From the NCBI RefSeq assembly GCF_006539505.1, contig NZ_BJND01000016.1, positions 186,001 through 250,000 on the forward strand: DNA of 64,000 bases, written 5' to 3'. Both the position numbers and the translations under genes were made by a program. The notes beneath the pieces were generated by a model, which was given only the letters and a program-made list of their open reading frames with translations, did no database searches and was not told the origin of the DNA. This DNA is from Streptomyces spinoverrucosus. GTDB taxonomy: Bacteria; Actinomycetota; Actinomycetes; Streptomycetales; Streptomycetaceae. Positions within the stretch are counted from its first letter, which is position 1. The number at the start of each line of letters is the position of its first letter. Positions 42,286 through 55,033 of this stretch are shown one piece after another.

Positions 42286-43356
42286 ATGAACTGGGACGAC
42301 TCGACCGACACCCCCGCCCCCGAGCGGCTCGTCGGTGCGTCCGCCGACCGTGAGGACCAGGCCGTCGAGGCCGCGCTGCGGCCCAAGGACCTGGGCGAGT
42401 TCATCGGCCAGGAGAAGGTCCGCGAGCAGCTCGACCTCGTCCTGCGCGCCGCACGCGCGCGGGGCGCCACCGCCGACCATGTGCTGCTCTCCGGCGCCCC
42501 GGGCCTCGGCAAGACCACCCTCTCCATGATCATCGCGGCCGAGATGGGCGCCCCGATCCGCATCACGTCCGGCCCCGCCATCCAGCACGCCGGCGACCTC
42601 GCCGCCATCCTCTCCTCCCTCCAGGAGGGCGAGGTCCTCTTCCTCGACGAGATCCACCGCATGTCCCGGCCCGCCGAGGAGATGCTGTACATGGCGATGG
42701 AGGACTTCCGCGTCGACGTCATCGTCGGCAAGGGCCCCGGCGCCACCGCCATCCCCCTGGAGCTGCCCCCGTTCACCCTGGTCGGGGCCACCACGCGCGC
42801 GGGCCTGCTGCCGCCCCCGCTGCGCGACCGCTTCGGCTTCACCGCGCACATGGAGTTCTACGAGCCCGCCGAGCTGGAGCGCGTCATCCACCGCTCGGCG
42901 AACCTGCTCGACGTCGAGATCGACACCGACGGAGCCGCCGAGATCGCCGGCCGCTCCCGCGGCACGCCCCGGATCGCCAACCGGCTGCTGCGCCGCGTCC
43001 GGGACTACGCGCAGGTCAAGGCCGACGGGATCATCACGCGCGAGATCGCCGCGGCGGCGCTGCAGGTCTACGAGGTCGACGCCCGCGGCCTGGACCGCCT
43101 CGACCGCGGCGTGCTCGAAGCGCTGCTGAAGCTGTTCGGCGGCGGACCGGTCGGCCTGTCCACGCTCGCCGTGGCGGTGGGGGAGGAGCGCGAGACCGTA
43201 GAAGAGGTCGCCGAGCCGTTCCTCGTAAGGGAGGGCCTGCTCGCCCGCACCCCGCGCGGCCGGGTCGCCACACCCGCCGCCTGGGCGCATCTCGGCCTGA
43301 CCCCGCCCCGCTCGGGCGCCGCGGGAAACGGACAACAGGACCTGTTCGGGGCGTGA
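42286..43356 (+). CDS. ruvB: Holliday junction helicase ATPase RuvB
   Basis: 356-residue AAA+ motor: Walker [11 protein letters not shown], Walker [12 protein letters not shown], sensor 1 LVGATTRAG, arginine finger in PPPLRDRFG, and the winged-helix C-terminus. It lies 92 bases after ruvA, with no terminator between. Confidence 0.97.
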   Translation: MNWDDSTDTPAPERLVGASADREDQAVEAALRPKDLGEFIGQEKVREQLDLVLRAARARGATADHVLLSGAPGLGKTTLSMIIAAEMGAPIRITSGPAIQHAGDLAAILSSLQEGEVLFLDEIHRMSRPAEEMLYMAMEDFRVDVIVGKGPGATAIPLELPPFTLVGATTRAGLLPPPLRDRFGFTAHMEFYEPAELERVIHRSANLLDVEIDTDGAAEIAGRSRGTPRIANRLLRRVRDYAQVKADGIITREIAAAALQVYEVDARGLDRLDRGVLEALLKLFGGGPVGLSTLAVAVGEERETVEEVAEPFLVREGLLARTPRGRVATPAAWAHLGLTPPRSGAAGNGQQDLFGA

Positions 43357-43530
43357 CGGCAGGCATGACGGCGAGGGATTGGCCGGACCAGGAACCCGGG
43401 TGCCATGCTGAGCGTTGTTCCATGCGCGCGGACTCGCTTAGACTCCGCCGATGCCGCCATCCTCGGCGGCTGACATACCCCCAGCCAACAGGCCGCCCAC
43501 CTGCGCGGTCGTGCGAAGGAAAATCGTCCC

Positions 43531-44016
43531 GTGAATAGCCTCGTGACCCTCCTCCCGTTCATTGTGCTCATCGGGGCCATGATCCTGATGACCCGCTCGG
43601 CCAAGAAGAAGCAGCAGGCCGCCGCCGACATGCGGAACCAGATGCAGCCCGGTTCCGGAGTCCGCACCATCGGGGGCATGTACGCAACGGTCAAGGAGGT
43701 CAACGAGGACACGGTCCTCCTCGACGCCGGCCCGGGCGTCGACCTCCTGTTCGCCAAGAACTCCATCGGTGCGGTGCTCTCCGACGACGAGTACAACCGC
43801 ATCGTGCACGGCATCGAGCACGACCTGAAGGCCGACGCGGACACCGTCCCGGACGACGCCTCCTCCCTCACCGAGACCGACGAGCCGGTCGACGCCGCCC
43901 CCTCCGACGAGAAGTCCGTCGACCTCGGCAAGAAGGACGCGGACGAGGAGCCCGCCGCCGAGGCGAAGCAGGGCGAGGAGCCGAAGAAGACCGACGGCGA
44001 CGCCGACGCGAAGTAG
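43531..44016 (+). CDS. yajC: Preprotein translocase subunit YajC
   Basis: 161-residue membrane protein: one N-terminal helix (LVTLLPFIVLIGAMILMT), the conserved RSAKKKQQAAADMRNQMQPG-type basic segment and VRTIGGMYATVKEVNEDTVLLD. An acidic Asp/Glu/Ala-rich tail of about 65 residues is longer than in E. coli YajC. GTG 43531; upstream of secD and secF. Confidence 0.93.
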   Translation: MNSLVTLLPFIVLIGAMILMTRSAKKKQQAAADMRNQMQPGSGVRTIGGMYATVKEVNEDTVLLDAGPGVDLLFAKNSIGAVLSDDEYNRIVHGIEHDLKADADTVPDDASSLTETDEPVDAAPSDEKSVDLGKKDADEEPAAEAKQGEEPKKTDGDADAK

Positions 44017-44147
44017 TCATGTCCCGGTGTGCGCGGGCCGGGCTCGCGTGCCCGGGACATGCGCATCCCGCACGGGATCCCGACACCATGTCATGGCCGC
44101 CCGCCCGCTGACCCGGAGTGAGGCGGCCCGAGAGGGAGTACGAGAAG

Positions 44148-45917
44148 GTGGCAGCACCTAAAAAGGGCCGGAGCGCGAGCGCTCAGAGCAAGCCATGGCG
44201 CTCGCTGGTCCTGATCCTGATCGCCATCGTGGCGCTCACCGGGGGAATGTTCGCCTCCGGGCACACCACTCCGCGTCTCGGCATCGACCTGGCCGGTGGT
44301 ACGAGCATCACGCTCGGGGCTGTTCCCGAGGACGGCAACGAGGCCGCGATCAACCCGACCAACATGAAGACCGCGGTCGACATCATGGAGCGCCGCGTCA
44401 ACGGTCTGGGTGTCTCGGAGGCCGAGGTCCAGACGCAGGGCGATCGCAACATCATCGTCAACATTCCCAAGGGCACCAACTCACAGCAGGCCCGGGAACA
44501 GGTCGGCACCACCGCCAAGCTCTACTTCCGCCCGGTCCTGGCCACCGAGCCCTCCGGCGGCAACGGCGCGCCGACCCCCTCGCCCAGCGCCTCCTCCAGC
44601 GCCTCCTCCGGCGACAAGGACAAGGCCACCGGCTCGGCGAGCCCCTCCGCGTCGGACTCCGCGAGCCAGAGCGCGACCCCCTCGGCCACCGCGACCACCC
44701 AGGGCCGTGCCGTCACGGACGCGCTGAAGGCCGACCCCACCCCCTCGGCGACCGGCTCCGCCTCTCCCAGCGGCTCCCCGTCGGCGAGCAGCGGCGCCAC
44801 CGGCGACGACGACAGCAAGCTCCAGGCGGAGTACGCGGCGCTGGACTGCAGCAAGAAGGCCGTCCGCGCCACCACCGGCGAAGGCGCCAAGCCCACCGAG
44901 TCCACCGTGGGCTGCGGTGAGATCGACGGCGTCTGGTACAAGTACCTGCTCGGCCCGGCCGCCGTCGACGGCACCGAGGTCGACGACGCGCAGGCCGTCT
45001 ACGACACCCAGAGCGGCGCCGGCTGGAAGGTCCAGATGGACTTCACCGACGCCGGTGCCAAGAAGTTCGCCGACATCACCGGCAAGCTCGCCCAGAACCA
45101 GTCCCCGCAGAACCAGTTCGGCATCGTCCTCGACGGCGAGGTCGTCTCCAGCCCCTACGTCAGCCAGTCGATCACCGGCGGCAACGCCGAGATCTCCGGC
45201 AGCTTCACGCAGGAGGAAGCCCAGGGCCTCGCCAACATGCTGTCGTACGGCGCCCTGCCGCTGACCTTCCGCGAGGAGAGCGTCACCACGGTGACCGCGG
45301 CGCTCGGCGGCGACCAGCTTCAGGCCGGTCTGATCGCGGGCGCCATCGGTCTCGCCCTGGTCGTGATCTACCTGCTGGTCTACTACCGCGGCCTGTCGTT
45401 CATCGCGATCCTCTCGCTGCTGGTCTCCGCCGCCCTCACCTACACGATCATGTCGGTGCTCGGCCCGACCATCGGCTTCGCGCTGAACCTGCCGGCCGTC
45501 TGCGGTGCCATCGTCGCCATCGGCATCACGGCGGACTCGTTCATCGTGTACTTCGAACGGGTCCGGGACGAGATCCGCGAGGGCCGCTCGCTGCGCCCCG
45601 CCGTCGAGCGGGCCTGGCCGCGCGCCCGGCGCACCATCCTGGTCTCCGACTTCGTGTCGTTCCTCGCCGCCGCGGTGCTGTTCATCGTCACGGTCGGCAA
45701 GGTGCAGGGCTTCGCGTTCACGCTCGGCCTGACCACCCTGCTCGACGTGGTCGTGGTGTTCCTCTTCACCAAGCCGCTGCTGACCCTGATGGCCCGCCGC
45801 AACTTCTTCGCGAGCGGCCACAAGTGGTCCGGCCTCGACCCGAAGAGCCTGGGTGCCAAGCCGCCGCTGCGCCGCACCCGACGTCCCGTCGCCCCCGTCG
45901 AAACGAAGGAGGCGTGA
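44148..45917 (+). CDS. secD: Protein-export membrane protein SecD
   Basis: RND-type accessory subunit that uses the proton gradient to drive protein export with SecYEG. 589 residues: N-terminal span (LVLILIAIVALTGGMFASG), large external P1 region, and five C-terminal spans with GITADSFIVYFERVRDE. A Ser/Ala/Thr/Pro-rich insertion (about 138-223) interrupts P1. GTG 44148 is preferred (GAGGGA and GAGAAG just upstream) over GTG 44118. Two bases separate it from secF... the genes are plainly coupled. Confidence 0.96.
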   Translation: MAAPKKGRSASAQSKPWRSLVLILIAIVALTGGMFASGHTTPRLGIDLAGGTSITLGAVPEDGNEAAINPTNMKTAVDIMERRVNGLGVSEAEVQTQGDRNIIVNIPKGTNSQQAREQVGTTAKLYFRPVLATEPSGGNGAPTPSPSASSSASSGDKDKATGSASPSASDSASQSATPSATATTQGRAVTDALKADPTPSATGSASPSGSPSASSGATGDDDSKLQAEYAALDCSKKAVRATTGEGAKPTESTVGCGEIDGVWYKYLLGPAAVDGTEVDDAQAVYDTQSGAGWKVQMDFTDAGAKKFADITGKLAQNQSPQNQFGIVLDGEVVSSPYVSQSITGGNAEISGSFTQEEAQGLANMLSYGALPLTFREESVTTVTAALGGDQLQAGLIAGAIGLALVVIYLLVYYRGLSFIAILSLLVSAALTYTIMSVLGPTIGFALNLPAVCGAIVAIGITADSFIVYFERVRDEIREGRSLRPAVERAWPRARRTILVSDFVSFLAAAVLFIVTVGKVQGFAFTLGLTTLLDVVVVFLFTKPLLTLMARRNFFASGHKWSGLDPKSLGAKPPLRRTRRPVAPVETKEA

Positions 45918-45918
45918 G

Positions 45919-47034
45919 ATGTCGAAGCTCGGCAACCTCGGCGCCCGACTGCATCGTGGCGAGATCGGCTACGACTTCGTCAAGAACCGCAAGATCTGGT
46001 ACGGCATCTCCATCCTGATCACCATCACGGCGATCGTCGGCCTGGCGGTGCGCGGCCTGAACATGGGCATCGAGTTCCAGGGCGGTGCCGTCTTCACCAC
46101 GCCGAAGACGTCCGTCTCGGTCTCCCAGGCCGAGGAGTACGCGGAGGAGGCCTCCGGGCACGACGCGATCGTCCAGCAGCTCGGCAACGGCAGCCTCCGC
46201 ATCCAGATCGCGGGCATCGACACGGGCCAGGCGGACCGGATCAACCAGGCGCTGGCCGAGGACATGAAGGTCGACGCCGAGAAGATCAACGCCGAACTGG
46301 TCGGCCCCAGCTGGGGCGAGCAGATCGCCAACAAGGCCTGGCAGGGCCTCGCGATCTTCCTGGTGCTCGTCGTGATCTATCTGGCGATCGCCTTCGAATG
46401 GCGTATGGCGATCGCCGCGTTCGTCGCCCTGATCCACGACATCACCATCACGGTCGGCATCTACGCCCTCGTGGGCTTCGAGGTCACACCGGGCACGGTG
46501 ATCGGTCTGCTGACGATCCTCGGTTACTCGCTCTACGACACGGTCGTGGTCTTCGACAGCCTCAAGGAACAGACGAAGGACATCGGCAAGCAGACCCGCT
46601 GGACCTACAGCGACATCGCCAACCGCTCCATCAACAGCACCCTGGTCCGCTCGATCAACACCACGGTCGTCGCACTGCTGCCGGTGGCGGGCCTGCTGTT
46701 CATCGGTGGCGGTGTGCTCGGCGCGGGCATGCTCAACGACATCTCGCTGTCGCTGTTCGTCGGCCTCGCGGCCGGTGCGTACTCCTCGATCTTCATCGCC
46801 ACGCCGCTCGTCGCCGACCTCAAGGAGCGCGAGCCGCAGATGAAGGCGCTGAGGAAGCGGGTCCTCGCCAAGCGGGCCCAGGGTGCCGACCAGGGCGAGA
46901 CGGTGGCCGTCGACGGCGCCGGTGAACCGCTCGCCGACGAGCCGGAGGACGCCGCTCCCGCGGTCGTCGGCCCGCGCAACCAGCCCGCGTCCCGCACGCG
47001 CGGGCGTGGGCGACCGTCGGGGAAGCGCCGATGA
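45919..47034 (+). CDS. secF: Protein-export membrane protein SecF
   Basis: Partner of SecD, 371 residues, six spans with the GIEFQGGAVF block and SLYDTVVVFDSLKE near TM4. An Arg/Pro/Gly-rich cytoplasmic tail ends the protein. ATG 45919 with GAAGGAGG. Overlaps apt at ATGA. Confidence 0.96.
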   Translation: MSKLGNLGARLHRGEIGYDFVKNRKIWYGISILITITAIVGLAVRGLNMGIEFQGGAVFTTPKTSVSVSQAEEYAEEASGHDAIVQQLGNGSLRIQIAGIDTGQADRINQALAEDMKVDAEKINAELVGPSWGEQIANKAWQGLAIFLVLVVIYLAIAFEWRMAIAAFVALIHDITITVGIYALVGFEVTPGTVIGLLTILGYSLYDTVVVFDSLKEQTKDIGKQTRWTYSDIANRSINSTLVRSINTTVVALLPVAGLLFIGGGVLGAGMLNDISLSLFVGLAAGAYSSIFIATPLVADLKEREPQMKALRKRVLAKRAQGADQGETVAVDGAGEPLADEPEDAAPAVVGPRNQPASRTRGRGRPSGKRR

Positions 47035-47579
47035 CCGAGCTCACCGACATCAGGGCGCTGCTGCTCAGCCGCATCCGTGACGTGGCCGACTATCCGGAGC
47101 CGGGCGTGATGTTCAAGGACATCACCCCGCTGCTGGCGGACCCGTCGGCGTTCACCGCGCTGACGGACGCGCTGGCCGAGATCGTGGAGCGCACCGGCGC
47201 CACGAAGGTTGTCGGCCTGGAGGCCCGCGGCTTCATCCTCGGCGCCCCGGTCGCCGTGCGGGCCGGCGTCGGCTTCATCCCCGTACGCAAGGCGGGCAAG
47301 CTCCCCGGCGCGACCCTGAGCCAGGCATACGACCTGGAGTACGGCTCGGCGGAGATCGAGGTGCACGCCGAGGACCTCACCGAGGTCGACCGCGTCCTGG
47401 TCGTCGACGACGTCCTCGCCACCGGCGGCACGGCGGAGGCCTCCCTGGAGCTCATCCGCCGGGCCGGCGCCGAGGTCGCGGGCCTGGCCGTCCTGATGGA
47501 ACTCGCCTTCCTGAACGGCCGTACCCGCCTGGAACCGGCTCTCGCCGGTGCCCCGCTGGAGGCCCTGCTCACGGTCTGA
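47031..47579 (+). CDS. apt: Adenine phosphoribosyltransferase
   Basis: Salvages adenine to AMP with PRPP. 182 residues, with FKDITPLL, GLEARGFILG and the PRPP loop VLVVDDVLATGGTAEA. Coupled to secF, and followed by a terminator ahead of rel; the secDF-apt-rel order is conserved in actinobacteria. Confidence 0.97.
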   Translation: MTELTDIRALLLSRIRDVADYPEPGVMFKDITPLLADPSAFTALTDALAEIVERTGATKVVGLEARGFILGAPVAVRAGVGFIPVRKAGKLPGATLSQAYDLEYGSAEIEVHAEDLTEVDRVLVVDDVLATGGTAEASLELIRRAGAEVAGLAVLMELAFLNGRTRLEPALAGAPLEALLTV

Positions 47580-47598
47580 CGGACAGCACCCTGCCTGT

Positions 47599-47631
47599 GA
47601 AGGCGCCCCTCACCATCCGAGGGGCGCCTTC
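47599..47631 (+). terminator. Terminator after apt
   Basis: A perfect 13-bp stem (47599-47611 with 47619-47631), 7-base loop. The remaining gap to rel (47632-47867) shows no gene and should hold the rel promoter. Confidence 0.75.
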
Positions 47632-47867
47632 GCTGCTTCGGGGAGCGCTCGCCGGGTGCCCGCAAGCCGCGCGTAAGGCGCAGGCAAGGCGTGCGCAAGG
47701 CGTGTGACACCGTTGAGGTGGGGGCGGAGGAATCCGAAACCCGTCTCAGGCGTTGCTCGGGTAGACGGCCCTCACATCGGCCTGAAGGCGATCCTGGAGC
47801 TCAGGATCGCTACCATGGGGTCTCCGGAGCCTGACCGGGGGACCCGGATCGCGCACGAGGAGCCCTC

Positions 47868-50435
<2,568 letters not shown>

Positions 50436-50452
50436 CCGCCGTACGGACACGA

Positions 50453-50482
50453 AGAAGGGGCTCCCCGCAGGGAGCCCCTTCT
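50453..50482. terminator. Bidirectional terminator between rel and the DUF349 gene
   Basis: A perfect 13-bp stem (50453-50465 with 50470-50482), 4-base loop, between convergent stops at 50435 and 50499. Confidence 0.85.
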
Positions 50483-50498
50483 CATCTCGGCCGGATCG

Positions 50499-51728
50499 TC
50501 AGCCGCCGAACTCCTGCAGACCCTTCAGCGCCTGGTCCAGCAGCGCCTGGCGGCCCTCCAGCTCCTTTTCGAGCTTGTCGGCCTTGGCGTTGTTGCCCTG
50601 GGCGCGCGCCTGCTCGATCTGCTTCGTGAGCTTGTCCACGGCGGCCTGGAGCTGGCCGGTCAGACCCTCGGCACGCGCGCGTGCCTCCGGGTTCGTCCGG
50701 CGCCACTCGGCCTCCTCGGCCTCCTGGATGGCCCGCTCCACGGCGTGCATCCGGCCCTCGACCTTCGGCCGGGCGTCGCGCGGCACATGGCCGATGGCCT
50801 CCCAGCGCTCGTTGACCGAGCGGAAGGCGGCCCGTGCGGCCTTCAGGTCGGTGACCGGGAGGATCTTCTCGGCCTCCTCGGCCAGCTCCTCCTTGAGCTT
50901 GAGGTTCTCCGCCTGCTCCGCGTCCCGCTCGGCGAAGACCGAGCTGCGGGCGGCGAAGAACACGTCCTGGGCGCCGCGGAAGCGGTTCCACAGGTCGTCC
51001 TCGTGCTCGCGCTGAGCGCGGCCCGCCGCCTTCCACTCCGTCATCAGCTCGCGGTAACGCGCGGCCGTCGGACCCCAGTCCGTCGAGCTCGACAGCGCCT
51101 CCGCCTCGGCGACCAGCCGCTCCTTGGTCTTGCGGGCCTCCTCGCGCTGCGCGTCCAGCTGCGCGAAGTGCGCCTTGCGGCGCTTGGAGAACGCCGACCG
51201 GGCGTGCGAGAAGCGGTGCCACAGCTCGTCGTCCGACTTGCGGTCCAGCCGCGGCAGCCCCTTCCAGGTGTCCACCAGGGCCCGCAGCCGCTCACCGGCA
51301 GCCCGCCACTGGTCGGACTGGGCCAGCTCCTCCGCCTCGGCGACCAGCGCCTCCTTGGCATGCCGGGCCTCGTCGGTCTGCCGCGCCCGCTGCGCCTTGC
51401 GCTCCTCCCGGCGCGCCTCCACGGTCTGGACGAGCTTGTCCAGCCGGGCCCGCAGCGCGTCCAGATCACCGACCGCGTGGTGCGCGTCGACCTGCTCGCG
51501 CAGATGGTCGATGGCCGCCATCGCGTCCTTCGCCGACAGGTCGGTGGTCTGCACTCGCTTCTCGAGGAGGCCGATCTCGACAACCAGGCCTTCGTACTTG
51601 CGCTCGAAGTAGGCCAACGCTTCCTCGGGGGAGCCGGCCTGCCAGGAACCGACGACCTGCTCGCCGTCGGCCGTACGCACGTACACGGTCCCCGTCTCGT
51701 CGACGCGGCCCCACGGGTCGCTGCTCAC
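50499..51728 (-). CDS. DUF349 repeat protein
   Basis: A 409-residue soluble, strongly helical, charged protein. At least three DUF349 repeats of about 75 residues follow one another (WRAAGERLRALVDTWK, WGPTAARYRELMTEWK, LKAARAAFRSVNERWE, each followed by a LWxRF-type helix). The N-terminus holds a short beta segment (GTVYVRTADGEQVVGSW). The C-terminus is coiled-coil. GTG 51728 follows GGAGGAGGC. The family's role is not established. Confidence 0.88.
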   Translation of the reverse strand: MSSDPWGRVDETGTVYVRTADGEQVVGSWQAGSPEEALAYFERKYEGLVVEIGLLEKRVQTTDLSAKDAMAAIDHLREQVDAHHAVGDLDALRARLDKLVQTVEARREERKAQRARQTDEARHAKEALVAEAEELAQSDQWRAAGERLRALVDTWKGLPRLDRKSDDELWHRFSHARSAFSKRRKAHFAQLDAQREEARKTKERLVAEAEALSSSTDWGPTAARYRELMTEWKAAGRAQREHEDDLWNRFRGAQDVFFAARSSVFAERDAEQAENLKLKEELAEEAEKILPVTDLKAARAAFRSVNERWEAIGHVPRDARPKVEGRMHAVERAIQEAEEAEWRRTNPEARARAEGLTGQLQAAVDKLTKQIEQARAQGNNAKADKLEKELEGRQALLDQALKGLQEFGG

Positions 51729-51864
51729 AGCGCCTCCTCCACATGATGCCTGCATGGGGCTTCAGCACCCCCGGGCATCGTCCACAGTTTCGTCACGGCC
51801 AACATAGGCGACCGGCGGGTTACCTGTCCGCATCCCGCGCGACCGAAATTGTGCAGTTGGGCGG

Positions 51865-52707
51865 TCAGGACGCGCTGACCGTGGCCTTGTTGATCACCAC
51901 CGTCGCGTTCGGCGCGGTGTTGCCCGTCGTGGGGTCGGGGGCCTGCGCACCGGCGTCGGCGATCTTCTTGAGGACGGTCATGCCCGCCTCGGACACCGTG
52001 CCGAACGGCGTGTAGTCGGGCGGCAGCGGACTGTCCTGGTAGACGAGGAAGAACTGGCTGCCGCCGGAGTTGCGGCCCTCGCCGGTCTGCGCGTTGTACT
52101 GGTTGGCCATCGCGACCGTGCCCGCCGGGTAGACGTCGCCCTTGAGGCTCTTGTCCTTGAGGTTCTCGTCCGGAATCGTGTACCCGGGACCGCCGCTGCC
52201 GGTGCCCGTCGGGTCGCCGCACTGCAGCACGAAGATGCCGCTGTCGGTCATCCGGTGGCACTTGGTGTGGTCGAGGTAGCCCTTGTTCGCGAGGAAGTTG
52301 AACGAGTTCACCGTACGCGGAGCGGCCGACGCCTTGAGCGCGATGTCTATGTCACCGCAGGTCGTCGAGAGCTTCATCGTGTAGTCGGCCGACTTGTCGA
52401 TGGTCATCGCCGGCTCCTTCTTCCAGGTCTCCGTCTTGACCTTGCCGGCGGCCGGCTTGTCGCACGGGTCCGGTGCCTTGGACGGCGAGGCGCTCTCCGT
52501 GACCTCCGCGCCCGCGTTGGTCTTGTCGACGTCCTTGAGCACGCCGGTCGTGTACAGCGCGAGGCTGCCGATCAGGACCACGCCGAGCGCCGAAGCGATC
52601 ACGGCATTGCGCGTGCGCGCCTTGCGCCGGGCGTCGGTGCGCCGCTGCTGCTGCCGCAAGAACTTCTCCCGGGCGAGCTGACGCCGCCGCTGTTCCTGGC
52701 TGACCAC
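51865..52707 (-). CDS. Membrane-anchored cyclophilin-type peptidyl-prolyl isomerase
   Basis: A 280-residue protein with a basic N-terminus, one signal-anchor helix (VIASALGVVLIGSLALYTTGV, about 35-55), a linker and an extracytoplasmic cyclophilin domain (about 110-275: VNSFNFLANKGYLD, GSGGPGYTIPDE, RNSGGSQFFLVY). Catalyses proline isomerisation in exported proteins. GTG start preceded by GAGGAG. Monocistronic, divergent from the metallo-hydrolase gene. Confidence 0.92.
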   Translation of the reverse strand: MVSQEQRRRQLAREKFLRQQQRRTDARRKARTRNAVIASALGVVLIGSLALYTTGVLKDVDKTNAGAEVTESASPSKAPDPCDKPAAGKVKTETWKKEPAMTIDKSADYTMKLSTTCGDIDIALKASAAPRTVNSFNFLANKGYLDHTKCHRMTDSGIFVLQCGDPTGTGSGGPGYTIPDENLKDKSLKGDVYPAGTVAMANQYNAQTGEGRNSGGSQFFLVYQDSPLPPDYTPFGTVSEAGMTVLKKIADAGAQAPDPTTGNTAPNATVVINKATVSAS

Positions 52708-52875
52708 CGGATTTACTCCTCATGCGTCTCGTACGTCGACCGGTACGCGTGCGTTGTGCGGGCCGACCGCCTGCGTGTGCCCCGTACCGTATATGGGTTC
52801 GCTGAGGAATCGGCAGCGCCGGTAGGCTCTTGACCACTGCCGTAGCCGCCCGTATCGACACAACGAAGGACGATC

Positions 52876-53583
52876 GTGCTCATTGCCGGGTTCCCCGCCG
52901 GGGCCTGGGGGACGAACTGCTATCTCGTCGCCCCCGCCGCCGGTGAGGAGTGCGTGATCATCGACCCGGGCCACGAAGCGGCCCCCGGAGTCGAGGAAAC
53001 GCTGAAGAAGCATCGGCTCAAGCCCGTCGCCGTCGTCCTCACCCACGGCCACATCGACCACGTGGCCTCGGTCGTCCCGGTCTGCGGAGCACACGACGTA
53101 CCCGCCTGGATCCACCCCGACGACCGGTACATGCTGAGCGACCCCGAGAAGGCGCTCGGCCGTTCCATCGGGATGCCGCTGATGGGCGAGCTGACCGTGG
53201 GGGAGCCGGACGACGTCAAGGAGCTGACCGACGGGGCGAAGCTGGAGCTGGCCGGTCTGGAGTTCTCCGTCGCGCATGCACCGGGCCATACCAAGGGGTC
53301 GGTGACCTTCCGGATGCCCGAGGCCGCGGACATCCCGTCCGTGTTCTTCTCCGGGGATCTGCTCTTCGCCGGCTCCATCGGACGCACCGACCTGCCCGGC
53401 GGTGACATGGCCGAGATGCTCGACTCGCTGGCCCGTGTGTGCCTGCCGCTCGACGACTCGACCGTGGTGCTGTCCGGCCACGGCCCCCAGACCACCATCG
53501 GCCAGGAGCGCGCCACCAACCCTTATCTGCGGCAGGTGGCCGCCGGCCAGGGAGTCCCCGGGACTCCCCGACGAGGAATGTGA
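52876..53583 (+). CDS. Metallo-beta-lactamase-fold hydrolase (glyoxalase II-like)
   Basis: A 235-residue enzyme with the metal motif THGHIDH, a later His in APGHTKGSV and Asp in [14 protein letters not shown], typical of hydroxyacylglutathione hydrolase-like proteins. As glutathione is absent from Streptomyces, the substrate probably differs (another thiol ester, for example mycothiol-linked), which is inference. 13 bases upstream of hisS and in the same order as Rv2581c-hisS of M. tuberculosis. Confidence 0.9.
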   Translation: MLIAGFPAGAWGTNCYLVAPAAGEECVIIDPGHEAAPGVEETLKKHRLKPVAVVLTHGHIDHVASVVPVCGAHDVPAWIHPDDRYMLSDPEKALGRSIGMPLMGELTVGEPDDVKELTDGAKLELAGLEFSVAHAPGHTKGSVTFRMPEAADIPSVFFSGDLLFAGSIGRTDLPGGDMAEMLDSLARVCLPLDDSTVVLSGHGPQTTIGQERATNPYLRQVAAGQGVPGTPRRGM

Positions 53584-53596
53584 CGAGAGACCTTCC

Positions 53597-54859
53597 GTGA
53601 GCACCTTCAAGGCCCCCAAGGGCACGTACGACCTGATCCCGCCGGACAGCGCCAAGTACCTGGCCGTCCGCGAGGCGATCGCGGCCCCGCTGCGTAACTC
53701 CGGCTACGGCTACATCGAGACGCCCGGCTTCGAGAACGTCGAGCTGTTCGCGCGCGGTGTCGGCGAGTCCACCGACATCGTCACCAAGGAGATGTACGCC
53801 TTCGAGACCAAGGGCGGCGACAGGCTCGCCCTGCGCCCCGAGGGCACGGCGTCCGTGCTGCGCGCCGCCCTCGAGGCCAACCTGCACAAGGCGGGCAACC
53901 TGCCGGTCAAGCTCTGGTACTCGGGCTCGTACTACCGCTACGAGCGCCCCCAGAAGGGCCGTTACCGCCACTTCTCCCAGGTCGGTGCCGAGGCCATCGG
54001 CGCGGAGGACCCCGCCCTCGACGCCGAGTTGATCATCCTGGCCGACCAGGCGTACCGCTCGCTGGGCCTGAGCAACTTCCGGATCCTGCTCAACAGCCTG
54101 GGCGACAAGGAGTGCCGTCCCGTCTACCGGGCCGCCCTTCAGGACTTCCTGCGCGGCCTGGACCTCGACGAGGACACCCTGCGCCGGTCCGAGATCAACC
54201 CCCTGCGCGTCCTCGACGACAAGCGCGAGTCGGTCCAGAAGCAGCTGACCGGCGCCCCGCTGCTGCGCGACTACCTCTGCGACGCCTGCAAGGCCTACCA
54301 CGAGGAGGTCCGCGAGCTGATCAGCGCGGCGGGCGTCGCCTTCGAGGACGACCCGAAGCTGGTGCGCGGCCTGGACTACTACACGCGGACCACCTTCGAG
54401 TTCGTCCACGACGGACTCGGCTCGCAGTCCGCGGTGGGCGGCGGCGGCCGCTACGACGGCCTGTCCGAGATGATCGGCGGCCCCGCGCTGCCGTCCGTCG
54501 GCTGGGCCCTCGGCGTCGACCGCACGGTGCTCGCCCTGGAGGCGGAGGGCATCGAGCTGGAACTCCCCGCCGCCACCAGCGTGTTCGCGGTACCGCTCGG
54601 CGAGGAGGCCCGCCGGGTGCTGTTCGCCAAGGTCACCGAGCTGCGCAAGGTCGGCATCGCCGCCGACTTCTCCTACGGCGGCAAGGGCCTCAAGGGCGCC
54701 ATGAAGAACGCCAACCGCAGCGGCGCCCGCTACACGATCGTGGCCGGCGAACGCGACCTCGCCGAGGGCGTGGTCCAGCTCAAGGACATGGAGTCCGGCG
54801 AGCAGACGGCCGTCGGCGTCAACGAGATCGTGGCCGAACTGGAAGCCCGGCTGGGCTGA
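53597..54859 (+). CDS. hisS: Histidyl-tRNA synthetase
   Basis: Class II synthetase, 420 residues. Motif 2 [10 protein letters not shown], His-specific [13 protein letters not shown] and [10 protein letters not shown]-terminal anticodon domain (about 330-420: [33 protein letters not shown]). GTG start in CCTTCCGTGAGC. Probably cotranscribed with the hydrolase gene. Confidence 0.98.
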   Translation: MSTFKAPKGTYDLIPPDSAKYLAVREAIAAPLRNSGYGYIETPGFENVELFARGVGESTDIVTKEMYAFETKGGDRLALRPEGTASVLRAALEANLHKAGNLPVKLWYSGSYYRYERPQKGRYRHFSQVGAEAIGAEDPALDAELIILADQAYRSLGLSNFRILLNSLGDKECRPVYRAALQDFLRGLDLDEDTLRRSEINPLRVLDDKRESVQKQLTGAPLLRDYLCDACKAYHEEVRELISAAGVAFEDDPKLVRGLDYYTRTTFEFVHDGLGSQSAVGGGGRYDGLSEMIGGPALPSVGWALGVDRTVLALEAEGIELELPAATSVFAVPLGEEARRVLFAKVTELRKVGIAADFSYGGKGLKGAMKNANRSGARYTIVAGERDLAEGVVQLKDMESGEQTAVGVNEIVAELEARLG

Positions 54860-54867
54860 TCACGTCG

Positions 54868-54909
54868 GTGAGGGCGCCAGAGGTCCTACGGGACATCCGG
54901 TGCCCTCAC
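54868..54909 (+). terminator. Inverted repeat after hisS
   Basis: Outer arms GTGAGGGC (54868-54875) and GCCCTCAC (54902-54909) with partly paired interior; a second overlapping pairing GGACAT/ATGTCC (54891-54917) is possible, so the fold could switch. Likely terminator between hisS and the VKOR gene. Confidence 0.45.
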
Positions 54910-55033
54910 ATATGTCCGGAACCGATCGGCGGGCCGCATGCGTCCCTTGTGTGCAACGGTGGACTTACAGGCGCGTGCGGCACAATGTCGCCTGCCGGAA
55001 GCAGATCTCTCCTCAAGTGACGGAATCGGCGTG

